Of a stretch of DNA of 64,000 nt, positions 1-6,967 are shown in pieces. The translations under genes and the position numbers were made by a program. The stretch spans positions 1 through 64,000 of the forward strand of contig NZ_VUKA01000010.1 in NCBI RefSeq assembly GCF_008386565.1, written 5' to 3'. Positions within the stretch are counted from its first letter, which is position 1, and each line of letters opens with the position of its first letter. Source of the DNA: Teichococcus oryzae. Lineage in GTDB: Bacteria > Pseudomonadota > Alphaproteobacteria > Acetobacterales > Acetobacteraceae. Under the pieces are notes generated by a model. It saw nothing but the letters and a program-made list of their open reading frames with translations. It had not been told where the DNA came from and ran no database searches.

Positions 1-498
1 GGCGTGGGCACCTCGGCTCATCTTTGTTCAGAGTTGCTGTTCAAGCGCGCCGGCGTTCCGTGCACGCATGTTCCTTTCCGGAGCGCCGCCCAGGTGATCC
101 CAGCCATGCTGTCGGGCGATGTGGATTTCGCCATCGACAACCTGGCCTCCTATGCAGGGATCATCCAGCAGGGGCAGATGACGGCGCTTGGCATGACAAC
201 GGCCCAGCGCTGGCCCACCATGCCGCAGATCCCCACAATGGCAGAGGCAGGCGTTCCGGACTTCGTGGTGACGGCCTGGTCGGCCCTGATCGGCCCGGCC
301 GGACTTCCGGAGCCCATCCAGGAACGGCTCGTCGCAGCGATGAAGGGCGTCGCCCAGGATGAGGCCGTTCGCCAGCGGTTCCTGACCGCTGGTGGACAGG
401 CATTGGCCACCACGCCCGCCGAAGCACGCGCGCGCATGGACCGGGAACGGCCGATGTGGAAGGAGATGGTGGAGCTTTCCGGCGCCCGGATGGAGTAA
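1..498 (+). CDS. Bug/TctC-family tripartite tricarboxylate receptor, C-terminal part
   Basis: The reading frame is open from the first base and ends at a stop at 496-498, so this is the last 165 residues of a protein of about 320. It keeps the typical C-terminal order of the Bug (TctC) family: a 'VPFRSAAQVIPAMLSGDVDF' ligand-lobe stretch, 'ALGMTTAQRWPTMPQIPTMAEAGVPDF' hinge region and 'GPAGLPEPIQERL' near the end. Such proteins bind small carboxylates in the periplasm. The signal peptide and N-terminal lobe lie upstream of the window. No permease gene is visible. The family call is secure; the ligand is unknown. Confidence 0.9.
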   Translation, partial: GVGTSAHLCSELLFKRAGVPCTHVPFRSAAQVIPAMLSGDVDFAIDNLASYAGIIQQGQMTALGMTTAQRWPTMPQIPTMAEAGVPDFVVTAWSALIGPAGLPEPIQERLVAAMKGVAQDEAVRQRFLTAGGQALATTPAEARARMDRERPMWKEMVELSGARME

Positions 499-699
499 CC
501 GGACGGTTCTTGCCGATCCAGGGCCCAATCGCGGGGCTCCCCGGAAGCTTCACAGGAAGCGGATTCTCTGACCCCTGTTGCTTTCGGCTTGATCCGGCCA
601 GTGCCCGCTGCCGCCCACGCCCATCGGAGTGAGCGCGGCGGAGCAGACGGGAGGATCGTCATACGGGCAAGCTTGCAGCCTGCCCGCCTTCCCTTGGCT

Positions 700-1575
700 T
701 CAGGATGATGGTGGGCTTGCCTGGGCCATGACAGCCGTGATGTCGGCGGCATCGTGCCTTTCGCGGAGCTGGCGGGTGGGATCGCCGCTGACACGGTTCA
801 CCAGGGCGCCACGTTGCACTGCCGGCCTGGACCCCACCTGCGCCGTCCAGCGCTGGAGGTTGCGGTATTCCTGCACCTGCAGGAACTCCCCGGCGCCATA
901 AAGCTCTCCCTTGGCGAGCAGGCCATACCAGGGCCAGATGGCCATATCGGCCACCGTGAACTCCGGGCCCGCGATGTATTCGCTGACAGCCAGCCGCTGA
1001 TCAAGAACATCAAGCTGCCGCTTGGCTTCCATGGCGAAGCGGTTGATCGGGTATTCAAGCTTCTCGGGCGCGTAGACATAGAAATGCCCGAAGCCGCCGC
1101 CCAGGAAAGGACCACTTCCCACCTGCCAGAACAGCCAGGACAGGCACTCCGCCCGGGCCGCGCCCTCCTGCGGGAGGAAGGCGCCGAACTTCTCCGCCAG
1201 GTAGACCAGGATGGCGCCCGATTCAAAGATCCGCACCGGCTCCAGGCCGCTGCGGTCCATGAGCGCCGGGATCTTGGAGTTGGGGTTCACCTCCACGAAG
1301 CCGCTGCCGAACTGGTCGCCCTTGCCGATCTCGATCAGCCAGGCATCGTACTCGGCACCGCCATGACCCGCCGCCAGCAGCTCCTCAAGCATGATGGTGA
1401 CCTTCACGCCGTTCGGCGTGCCCAGGGAATAGAGCTGCAGCGGGTGCCGCCCGACCGGCAGGGCCTTCTCATGCCGCGCGCCGGCCGTGGGGCGGTTGAT
1501 GCTGGCGAAAGCCCCGCCGTTCTTTTCGTCCCAGGTCCAGACCTTGGGCGGGGAATAGCCGGAGATGTCATCCAT
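700..1575 (-). CDS. yghU: YghU-like glutathione S-transferase
   Basis: This 291-residue protein looks like a YghU-type (nu-class) glutathione transferase with disulfide-bond reductase activity. The N-terminal extension (about residues 1-45) is followed by a thioredoxin-like domain with 'LQLYSLGTPNGVKVTIMLEE' and the cis-proline-containing 'NPNSKIPALMD'; 'FESGAILVYLAEKFG' is the glutathione-binding SNAIL-like segment. The all-alpha C-terminal domain follows from about residue 140. Length and N-terminal extension match YghU/YfcG relatives. The start ATG at 1575 has GGAGAAACAGG just upstream. It is a single gene with no obvious operon partner, and is cytosolic. Confidence 0.85.
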   Translation of the reverse strand: MDDISGYSPPKVWTWDEKNGGAFASINRPTAGARHEKALPVGRHPLQLYSLGTPNGVKVTIMLEELLAAGHGGAEYDAWLIEIGKGDQFGSGFVEVNPNSKIPALMDRSGLEPVRIFESGAILVYLAEKFGAFLPQEGAARAECLSWLFWQVGSGPFLGGGFGHFYVYAPEKLEYPINRFAMEAKRQLDVLDQRLAVSEYIAGPEFTVADMAIWPWYGLLAKGELYGAGEFLQVQEYRNLQRWTAQVGSRPAVQRGALVNRVSGDPTRQLRERHDAADITAVMAQASPPSS

Positions 1576-1842
1576 CCTGTTTCTCCAATCATCCTGTTGA
1601 CCTGTGTCAGATAGGGAGCGGGTGGGATGGACAAACCCACCCCCCTTTCATCTTGAGAAACCACCGTGGCACCGGATCGCCAGAACCTGGGCCGCGTTGT
1701 CGAAGGCGGAATCCGGTAGCCGGGCGCTCCCCAGAGGACAAGGTCTTGGCGCGGGCGGTTTGACGGGCAACGGCAACCGGCGCTACCGACCTTTCAGGGG
1801 AGCGGGCACGCCAGTAGCGGGCTTGGGCAAGGAGGAATGGCT

Positions 1843-2448
1843 GTGGGCTTGCACATCGACTACTTCGTTTCGCTGAACTCGCCCTGGACTCACCTGGGCG
1901 CCGCACGGCTGGAAGCGATGGTGGCACGCCATGGCGCCACGCTAAGGATCTATCCGGTAGAGTTTGGCACCATCTTCTCCGCCTCGGGCGGGCTGCCGCT
2001 ACCTAAGAGGTCGCCCCAGCGCCAGGCCTACCGTATGCAGGAGCTGGGCCGATGGCGGGACCATCTGGGCATTCCCATCCACCTCCAGCCTCGTTTCTTC
2101 CCAGCCGACGAGAAACTCGCCGCCCGGTGCGTCATTGCCGCCCGCGAGACCATCGGAGACGGTCCGGCCGTCGCCCTCGCACATCGCGTGCTGACAGCCC
2201 TTTGGGAACAGGAGCGCGATACCGGCGACCGGGAAGTCCTGGCAACGCTTATCGGCGAGGTGGGCCTCGACGCCACCTCCCTGCTCACATTGGCTGCGCA
2301 AGAACGGTGGGCGGAGCTGCGCGCCTCTGACACGCAAGCGGCGCTCGCACGGGGTGTGTTCGGCGCCCCAAGCTACGTGATCGGCGAGGAAATCTTCTGG
2401 GGGCAGGATCGCCTGGAATTCCTGGACCGCCGTTTGGCGAAAGGATGA
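1843..2448 (+). CDS. 2-hydroxychromene-2-carboxylate isomerase-like (DsbA-fold, kappa-GST family) protein
   Basis: The protein has about 201 residues. It opens with 'IDYFVSLNSPWTHLG', the active-site loop of the HCCA isomerase/kappa-GST family, in which a serine replaces the DsbA cysteine. It ends with 'ALARGVFGAPSYVIGEEIFWGQDRLEFLDRRL', the family's cis-Pro loop and C-terminal helix. Family members isomerise aromatic-catabolism intermediates or act as glutathione-dependent enzymes. A perfect AAGGAGG at 1829-1835 is one base before ATG 1837 but seven bases before GTG 1843, so GTG 1843 is the better start; ATG 1837 adds only two residues. The gene lies next to another glutathione-type enzyme on the opposite strand. 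The substrate cannot be read from the sequence. Confidence 0.8.
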   Translation: MGLHIDYFVSLNSPWTHLGAARLEAMVARHGATLRIYPVEFGTIFSASGGLPLPKRSPQRQAYRMQELGRWRDHLGIPIHLQPRFFPADEKLAARCVIAARETIGDGPAVALAHRVLTALWEQERDTGDREVLATLIGEVGLDATSLLTLAAQERWAELRASDTQAALARGVFGAPSYVIGEEIFWGQDRLEFLDRRLAKG

Positions 2449-2651
2449 ATGGCACGCCGGGGGCGGAGAGATGCTGGGCGCCTGGTAACGTCCCAGCAAC
2501 AAATATGAACAGATCATAAATCGTAAGCTGTGTTATCACGGGCTGTTTACTACTAACGCGTGCATAAGCAGCATTTGGTGCAAGCATTGATCAGGGCTGT
2601 TCTGTAGATCTCGGCACAGAGCGTTCCTTCTGTACCGAGAGAAACCAGGCC

Positions 2652-3362
2652 ATGCCGATCGTCTACGGTTCTGCCAAAGCGGACAACATCAACCTTTCCA
2701 CGCGCACCGCGGACTACACAATCTATGGCGACGGCCTGCATGACTATTCGGCGCAGCCAGCCAACAACACGATCCGTTCCGGCTCCGGCCATGACACGAT
2801 CTATGCCGGCTATGGCAGCGACTTCGTGCAAAGCGGCGGCGGCAACGATACCATCTTCGGCTATGGCGCCGATGGCCTGACGGGCGGCGCCAGCTCCGCC
2901 TATGCTGAGCATGACGGCGACGATCTGCTGGATGGCGGGGCCGGCAATGACACCATCTTTGGCGGCGGCGGCAACGACCAGCTGCTGGGCGGCGCCGGCG
3001 ACGATGTTCTGCACGGCGAGTTTGGCACCGATGGCATCAATGGCGGTGACGGCAACGACATCATCTCGGGTGGCTATGGCACCGATTACCTGCGCGGCGG
3101 TGCCGGCAGCGATATCTTCGCCTACGCCTACAGCTACAACGGCGCCGCCTCGGACGCGAATGGTGGCCGCGACGTTATTCGCGATTTCCAGTCCGGCACC
3201 GACAAGATCGACCTCAGCGGCTATTTCATCGCTCCGGCCGACCTGACCTTCACCCAGACCGCCAGGGGCCTGCTGCTGAGCTTCCCGGCCGTCTATGAAA
3301 CCGGCGAGATCCTGCTCGAAGGCGTGAGCGGCGTGCGCGCGGGCGATATCGTCTTTGGCTGA
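2652..3362 (+). CDS. Small RTX (hemolysin-type calcium-binding repeat) protein
   Basis: This 236-residue protein is built almost wholly of glycine/aspartate-rich nonapeptide repeats (GGxGxDxUx), clearest between residues 75 and 160, for example 'GGAGNDTIFGGGGNDQLLGG'. They form a calcium-binding beta-roll. A C-terminal cap of about 60 residues follows ('DVIRDFQSGTDKIDLSGY', then hydrophobic strands), as in type I-secreted RTX proteins, whose secretion signal lies at the C-terminus. There is no N-terminal signal peptide and no catalytic domain. No HlyB/HlyD/TolC-type secretion genes are in the window, so an exporter would have to be encoded elsewhere. Surface or extracellular location is inferred from the family. 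Confidence 0.85.
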   Translation: MPIVYGSAKADNINLSTRTADYTIYGDGLHDYSAQPANNTIRSGSGHDTIYAGYGSDFVQSGGGNDTIFGYGADGLTGGASSAYAEHDGDDLLDGGAGNDTIFGGGGNDQLLGGAGDDVLHGEFGTDGINGGDGNDIISGGYGTDYLRGGAGSDIFAYAYSYNGAASDANGGRDVIRDFQSGTDKIDLSGYFIAPADLTFTQTARGLLLSFPAVYETGEILLEGVSGVRAGDIVFG

Positions 3363-3589
3363 ACCTCGCCAGGCCTTCACCCGCCTGCCTTGGCGGCGGG
3401 AAGCAGCCTCGAACGGCCCCTTCGAGCGGGCCTGGTGGCTGCCACGCGCCCTTTCAGCAGCTTTGGGCAGGTCCTTGACCTGTCCGAGCGCGAACTTCCC
3501 GCGACGATCCTGAACATGCAAGCCATGCCTGGGTCAAAGCCGTGCCGCGCAGTCCGGCTGCCACAGTCCGGGCTCCTGATCCTGTTGCC

Positions 3590-4045
3590 TAATCGCGCCG
3601 TTGCGCGATGGAGGTGTAGAAGTTGCTGGCCTAAAGAAGCGGCTCTCGGCTGAAGCGCGCTCCAGGCTGTCGTTGAAGGCTCCAGCCTTGGTTTCGGACA
3701 TCGCACTGGCCTTTGGCAGCAATACCCGGAATGAAGTGATCCCCGGCGCCCAGAAATCCATGCGCCCGATATCGGCAACCAGGTAGCCGCGCGACCAGAC
3801 AAGATCGAACCCGATCCCGGCTAGTGAGCGGGGTATGGTCCGCATCATGCGGGAATTCGCCACAATCGTCCGGTGCATCAGGGCGTCCGAGGCTGCACCG
3901 CCATCCGTGGCCTCGGTGGCAAAGGTGAGGAGAGCATAGTCCCCGTCGAACACGATGAGATGCCCGCCGGAGCGTAGAATCCGGCGGCCTGATCGGCGAC
4001 GTGGCTGATCAGGGTGAGCATCACCACCAGATCGCGGCGGTGCCT
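3590..4045 (-). pseudogene. Decayed SAM-dependent methyltransferase (fragment with two frameshifts)
   Basis: Three minus-strand frames together read like the C-terminal half of a class I methyltransferase. 'RRDLVVMLTLISHVADQAA' in one frame continues after a shift near 3984 as 'RILRSGGHLIVFDGDYA' (motif with the Arg-Leu-Gly-Gly turn). This runs to 'SAESRFF', then shifts again near 3627 to 'ASNFYTSIA'. The N-terminal glycine-rich SAM motif is missing; bdcA begins directly beyond the fragment. The two disruptions and the missing half make function very unlikely. The match is by recognition of family motifs, not by alignment. Confidence 0.65.
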
Positions 4046-4120
4046 CATCGGCGGATGACATCGCTGTGGCGCTCCTAACCCGGGCACGCCGATATCCAGG
4101 CTCGTCCAGGGCTCGCCGGA

Positions 4121-4834
4121 TCAGGCGCCGAAGCCACCATCGATGGTGTGCATCGCTCCGGTCACGAAGCCTGCTTCCGGCCCCGCCAGCCAGGCCACCA
4201 TCGCTGCCACCTCCTCAGGCCGCCCATGGCGCTTGATAGCCATGACGGCGTGCTGGATATCCTTCATCGGCCCGTCCGCCGGGTTCAGCTCCGTGTCGAT
4301 GGGACCTGGCTGCACAACGTTCACCGTGATTCCGCGCGGCCCGAAATCCCGCGCCAGCCCCCGCGCCATTCCCTGCAATGCGGCTTTGCTCATCGCGTAG
4401 GCCGCCAGGCCGGGGAAGGGGATCCGGTCCCCGTTGACAGAGCCGATCACGATGATCCGCCCACCTTCCGGCATCCGCCGCGCCGCTTCCACCGCCGCAT
4501 GGTAGGGCGCGTTCACATTGATGCGGATCAGCCGGTCCACCGCGTCCGGGTCCTGCTCCAGCGGATCACCGAAGGCCCCAACTCCGGCATTCACCACCAG
4601 CACATCCAGTGGTCCGCTTTCCCGCACCCGCGCGATCATCGCATCCCGGTCCGCGCTGTCCGCCTGCACCGCCATGCTTCCCGTCTCGGTTGCCAGCCGC
4701 TCAGCCGCATCGCGGGAGCCCGCATAGGTGAAGCTTACCGCAGCGCCCTCTCCCGCGAAGCGCCGCACGATCGCCGCCCCGATCCCCCGGCTGCCACCGA
4801 GCACGAGAACGGACTTGCCCTGAAATCCAGCCAT
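4121..4834 (-). CDS. bdcA: BdcA-like SDR-family oxidoreductase
   Basis: The 237-residue length equals that of E. coli BdcA, a short-chain dehydrogenase-fold protein described as binding c-di-GMP and promoting biofilm dispersal. Visible SDR elements are the nucleotide loop 'GGSRGIGAAIVRRF' (residues 13-26), 'VVNAG', catalytic 'YAMSK' and the C-terminal 'FVTGAMHTIDGGFGA'. The similarity to BdcA extends over the full length, including 'VQPGPIDTELNPADGP' and 'AIKRHGRPEEVAAMVAWLAG'. ATG 4834 is preceded by AAGGAGG. It is divergent from a TetR gene that resembles BdcR, the same arrangement as in E. coli. Whether the role is c-di-GMP binding or an oxidoreductase reaction is not decided by the sequence. 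Confidence 0.85.
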   Translation of the reverse strand: MAGFQGKSVLVLGGSRGIGAAIVRRFAGEGAAVSFTYAGSRDAAERLATETGSMAVQADSADRDAMIARVRESGPLDVLVVNAGVGAFGDPLEQDPDAVDRLIRINVNAPYHAAVEAARRMPEGGRIIVIGSVNGDRIPFPGLAAYAMSKAALQGMARGLARDFGPRGITVNVVQPGPIDTELNPADGPMKDIQHAVMAIKRHGRPEEVAAMVAWLAGPEAGFVTGAMHTIDGGFGA

Positions 4835-4855
4835 ACGGTCCTCCTTGAGATTTAA

Positions 4856-4871
4856 TGTAGTGGTTGCTACA
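4856..4871. promoter_or_regulatory. Putative BdcR operator 1
   Basis: TGTAGTGGTTGCTACA is an inverted repeat (TGTAG/CTACA). It recurs as a close copy at 4904-4919, giving the shared pattern TGTAnnnnTTGnCTACA with slight gaps. It covers the likely -10 region (GATGTA, minus strand 4873-4868) of bdcA. Paired palindromes in a TetR/target divergent intergenic region are the usual layout for TetR autoregulation; the assignment to this BdcR is inference. Confidence 0.5.
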
Positions 4872-4896
4872 TCGAACTCCTGGAGAGCCCTGTCAA
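4868..4896 (-). promoter_or_regulatory. Predicted bdcA promoter
   Basis: On the minus strand a consensus -35 TTGACA (4896-4891) is followed after 17 bases by GATGTA (4873-4868), a weak -10. The -10 lies inside operator 1, so bound regulator would block polymerase. Confidence 0.45.
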
Positions 4897-4903
4897 GGTA
4901 TTT

Positions 4904-4919
4904 TGTAACATTGACTACA
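4904..4919. promoter_or_regulatory. Putative BdcR operator 2
   Basis: TGTAACATTGACTACA repeats the outer bases and the CTACA half of operator 1. It overlaps the proposed TTG start codon of bdcR at 4911, which suggests autorepression. Confidence 0.45.
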
Positions 4920-5519
4920 AATAGACCGCGCCCACGTGGCCGCCCTCGTCGCTTCGATCCGGAAGAGGCTGTGGCCATCGCTCAGCGCCTTTTTCACGCC
5001 CGCGGCTACGATGCGGTCAGCGTCGCCGATCTGACCGAGGCGCTCGGCATCAATCCGCCCAGCTTCTACGCCGCCTTCGGCAGCAAGGCCGGCCTCTACA
5101 TCCGCGCTGTCGAGCATTACAACGAGACCGGGGCCGTTCCCTTGCCCGAGATCCTGCGCCCTGATCGTCCTGTGGCCGAATGCCTCGCCTTGCTGCTCGA
5201 GGAGGCTGCCCGTAACTACGCCGCCAACCCTGCCGCCACGGGCTGCCTTGTGCTCGAAGGCACCCGCTCCAACGATCCCGAAGCGCGCGAAGCCGCCCGC
5301 GCCGCGAACCTGGCCGCGGAGGAGGTGATCCGCCGCTACATCGCTGCCCGCCACCCTGAGGAAGCGGAACGTATGGCGGATTTCGTCAGCACCATCATGT
5401 CAGGCCTTTCCGCCAAAGCCCGCGACGGGCATGGCCTGGACCGCCTCCTTGCCACCGCCCGCCTCGCTGGTCTGGCCCTCGCACAGGCCCTTCCTGTCCG
5501 CAGTTCAGCCCGAGGCTGA
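4911..5519 (+). CDS. bdcR: BdcR-like TetR-family transcriptional regulator
   Basis: This is a TetR repressor of about 202 residues. The N-terminal helix-turn-helix reads 'GRPRRFDPEEAVAIAQRLFH' then 'YDAVSVADLTEALGINPP' and 'SFYAAFGSKAGLY', which matches E. coli BdcR strongly. The C-terminal ligand domain contains 'GCLVLEGTRSNDPEAREAA' and 'VSTIMSGLSAKARDGHGLDRL', also BdcR-like. I place the start at TTG 4911, giving a short N-terminus (TTNRPRPRGRPRR) like the E. coli protein; an ATG at 4845 would add 22 residues that run through both operators. It is divergent from bdcA and probably represses it and itself. Confidence 0.8.
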   Translation: MTTNRPRPRGRPRRFDPEEAVAIAQRLFHARGYDAVSVADLTEALGINPPSFYAAFGSKAGLYIRAVEHYNETGAVPLPEILRPDRPVAECLALLLEEAARNYAANPAATGCLVLEGTRSNDPEAREAARAANLAAEEVIRRYIAARHPEEAERMADFVSTIMSGLSAKARDGHGLDRLLATARLAGLALAQALPVRSSARG

Positions 5520-5691
5520 GAACCGGGTCAGGCTATCCGCCAGGTTCACGCCTTCCTTTCATCCATTGGCTGCACCATCATCCTCCTCTGGATCAACGGA
5601 TTTCCGGCCCAACACCTTTGTTGATCCGCGCGGCCAGACAGGCCGGCGCCGGACTGCCGTGACACGAAATCCGCGTGCCACAGGGCCAATT

Positions 5692-6717
5692 TCATGGGCC
5701 GGCGGCATGAAGTTGCTTGGTGGGATGATCCGAGTAGAAAGCCGTCCCCAGGGCCTGCGTATAGGTGGCGGCAGCGGACCAGCGCAGATGGATCGCGTCG
5801 AAGAAGGCGCCACTCTCCACCACCTGGGCCGCGTCGCCATCCCAGAAGCGCGCCGCCGGATCCTCCGCCAGCGCGGCCCGGATGCGGCTGTTGAACTCCG
5901 CCAGGAGTGGGGCGGCTGCATCATCCGCCTTCCAATCAGGATGCAACGGCGTGGTGGCCACCAGCAGGCGGCGCCCCTCCGCCCTCAACCGGTGCGCCAG
6001 CGCCTGCACCGCATCAAAGCATTCCTGATCCAGCGACTTCACCATCCCATAGAGCAGCGTCTCGCGGTTTCGGCTGGTATCCAGCGGCCCGCTGCCATAG
6101 CGGTCGAACACCAGGGGATCGACGAAATCTGCGCCACTGCGCTGCGCTGCGATGCTGCTGGCATTTCGCGCCAGGGAGAACGGGTCGAAATAGCGCATGT
6201 AGTAGGCCCAGGGAGAGGCCTTGGCCGAGACGTAGTCGGTCGCATCCTTGTGGTCGAAGATGGCGGTCCGGTTGGTGGTGCAGTTTTCGAAATCCTGCGG
6301 CGACGTGATCATCATCACGTCGCGGATGCTGGGCGTGCGGTCCAGGAACCAGTTGGCGGCGTAAACACTCTGATTCGCGGCCAACCCACAGAACGCGCCG
6401 TTCAGCGGCTTCACCTGCGGCACATCCTGCACCAGTTGTGCGCCATCGAAGTGCCGCCATGCGACGGAAGATCCGATCACCAGAAGATCCGGCTGTTCCG
6501 CGGCGTTGTTGCGATGAAAGGCCAGCTTCTCGTCAACGCAAAGGGAGTTCGAGAAGGCGGGCGGCGGCAGGTTGCCGGTGGCCCCCAACACCCCGAGCGT
6601 GGCATAGAACAGGGCCAACGCTGCGGCGGCGCTGCCCAGCAGCGTGGCAAGGTAGAGGGGGCGTACCGGCGGAAGCGGCGGAGCCTCCGTCTTGCCGCGT
6701 TTGGGTGCTTCAGCCAT
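5692..6717 (-). CDS. SGNH-fold membrane-anchored protein (DltD/AlgJ-like role)
   Basis: This 341-residue protein has one N-terminal membrane segment (residues about 22-47) and an exported SGNH-hydrolase-like domain. 'LLVIGSSVAW' (GSS at 82-84) is block I with the nucleophilic serine. 'FFDAIHLRW' near the end (Asp307, His310) is the D-x-x-H catalytic pair. It is the last gene of a minus-strand operon; its start overlaps the ACP gene by eight bases. SGNH partners of MBOAT acyltransferases (DltD, AlgX/AlgJ) complete acyl transfer onto a surface polymer in the periplasm. The same job is inferred here. Direct acyl-esterase activity is the alternative. Confidence 0.75.
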   Translation of the reverse strand: MAEAPKRGKTEAPPLPPVRPLYLATLLGSAAAALALFYATLGVLGATGNLPPPAFSNSLCVDEKLAFHRNNAAEQPDLLVIGSSVAWRHFDGAQLVQDVPQVKPLNGAFCGLAANQSVYAANWFLDRTPSIRDVMMITSPQDFENCTTNRTAIFDHKDATDYVSAKASPWAYYMRYFDPFSLARNASSIAAQRSGADFVDPLVFDRYGSGPLDTSRNRETLLYGMVKSLDQECFDAVQALAHRLRAEGRRLLVATTPLHPDWKADDAAAPLLAEFNSRIRAALAEDPAARFWDGDAAQVVESGAFFDAIHLRWSAAATYTQALGTAFYSDHPTKQLHAAGP

Positions 6718-6967
6718 GGCCCACCGCCTCGCGCTTCGCCTCGATCAGCGCAACGAAATCTCCGACATTGTGCAGCGTTTCCAGATCCGCAGTGCGGAAG
6801 CGCACGCCAAACTGGCTTTCCGCGGCGACAACCAGACTCACATGCGCCTGGCTGTCCCAGCCCTCGATGTCATCGGCGGTGGTCTCCGGCGTGAGGACAA
6901 TGCTGTCATCGTCGAAAACCTCCTGGAACACCTCGGTAAGGGCGATATAGATCTCGGACTGGCTCAT
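6710..6967 (-). CDS. Acyl carrier protein
   Basis: This 85-residue acidic protein has the phosphopantetheine attachment motif 'EGWDSQAHVSL', with Ser39 as the modified residue. It is not the fatty-acid AcpP (which has DSLD) but the type found next to FkbH-like loading enzymes. Its ATG overlaps the stop of the FkbH-type gene (ATGA) and its 3' end overlaps the SGNH gene by eight bases, so the three are translationally coupled. It probably shuttles a glyceryl or hydroxyacyl group from the HAD enzyme to the MBOAT protein, as DltC does for D-alanine. Confidence 0.85.
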   Translation of the reverse strand: MSQSEIYIALTEVFQEVFDDDSIVLTPETTADDIEGWDSQAHVSLVVAAESQFGVRFRTADLETLHNVGDFVALIEAKREAVGHG

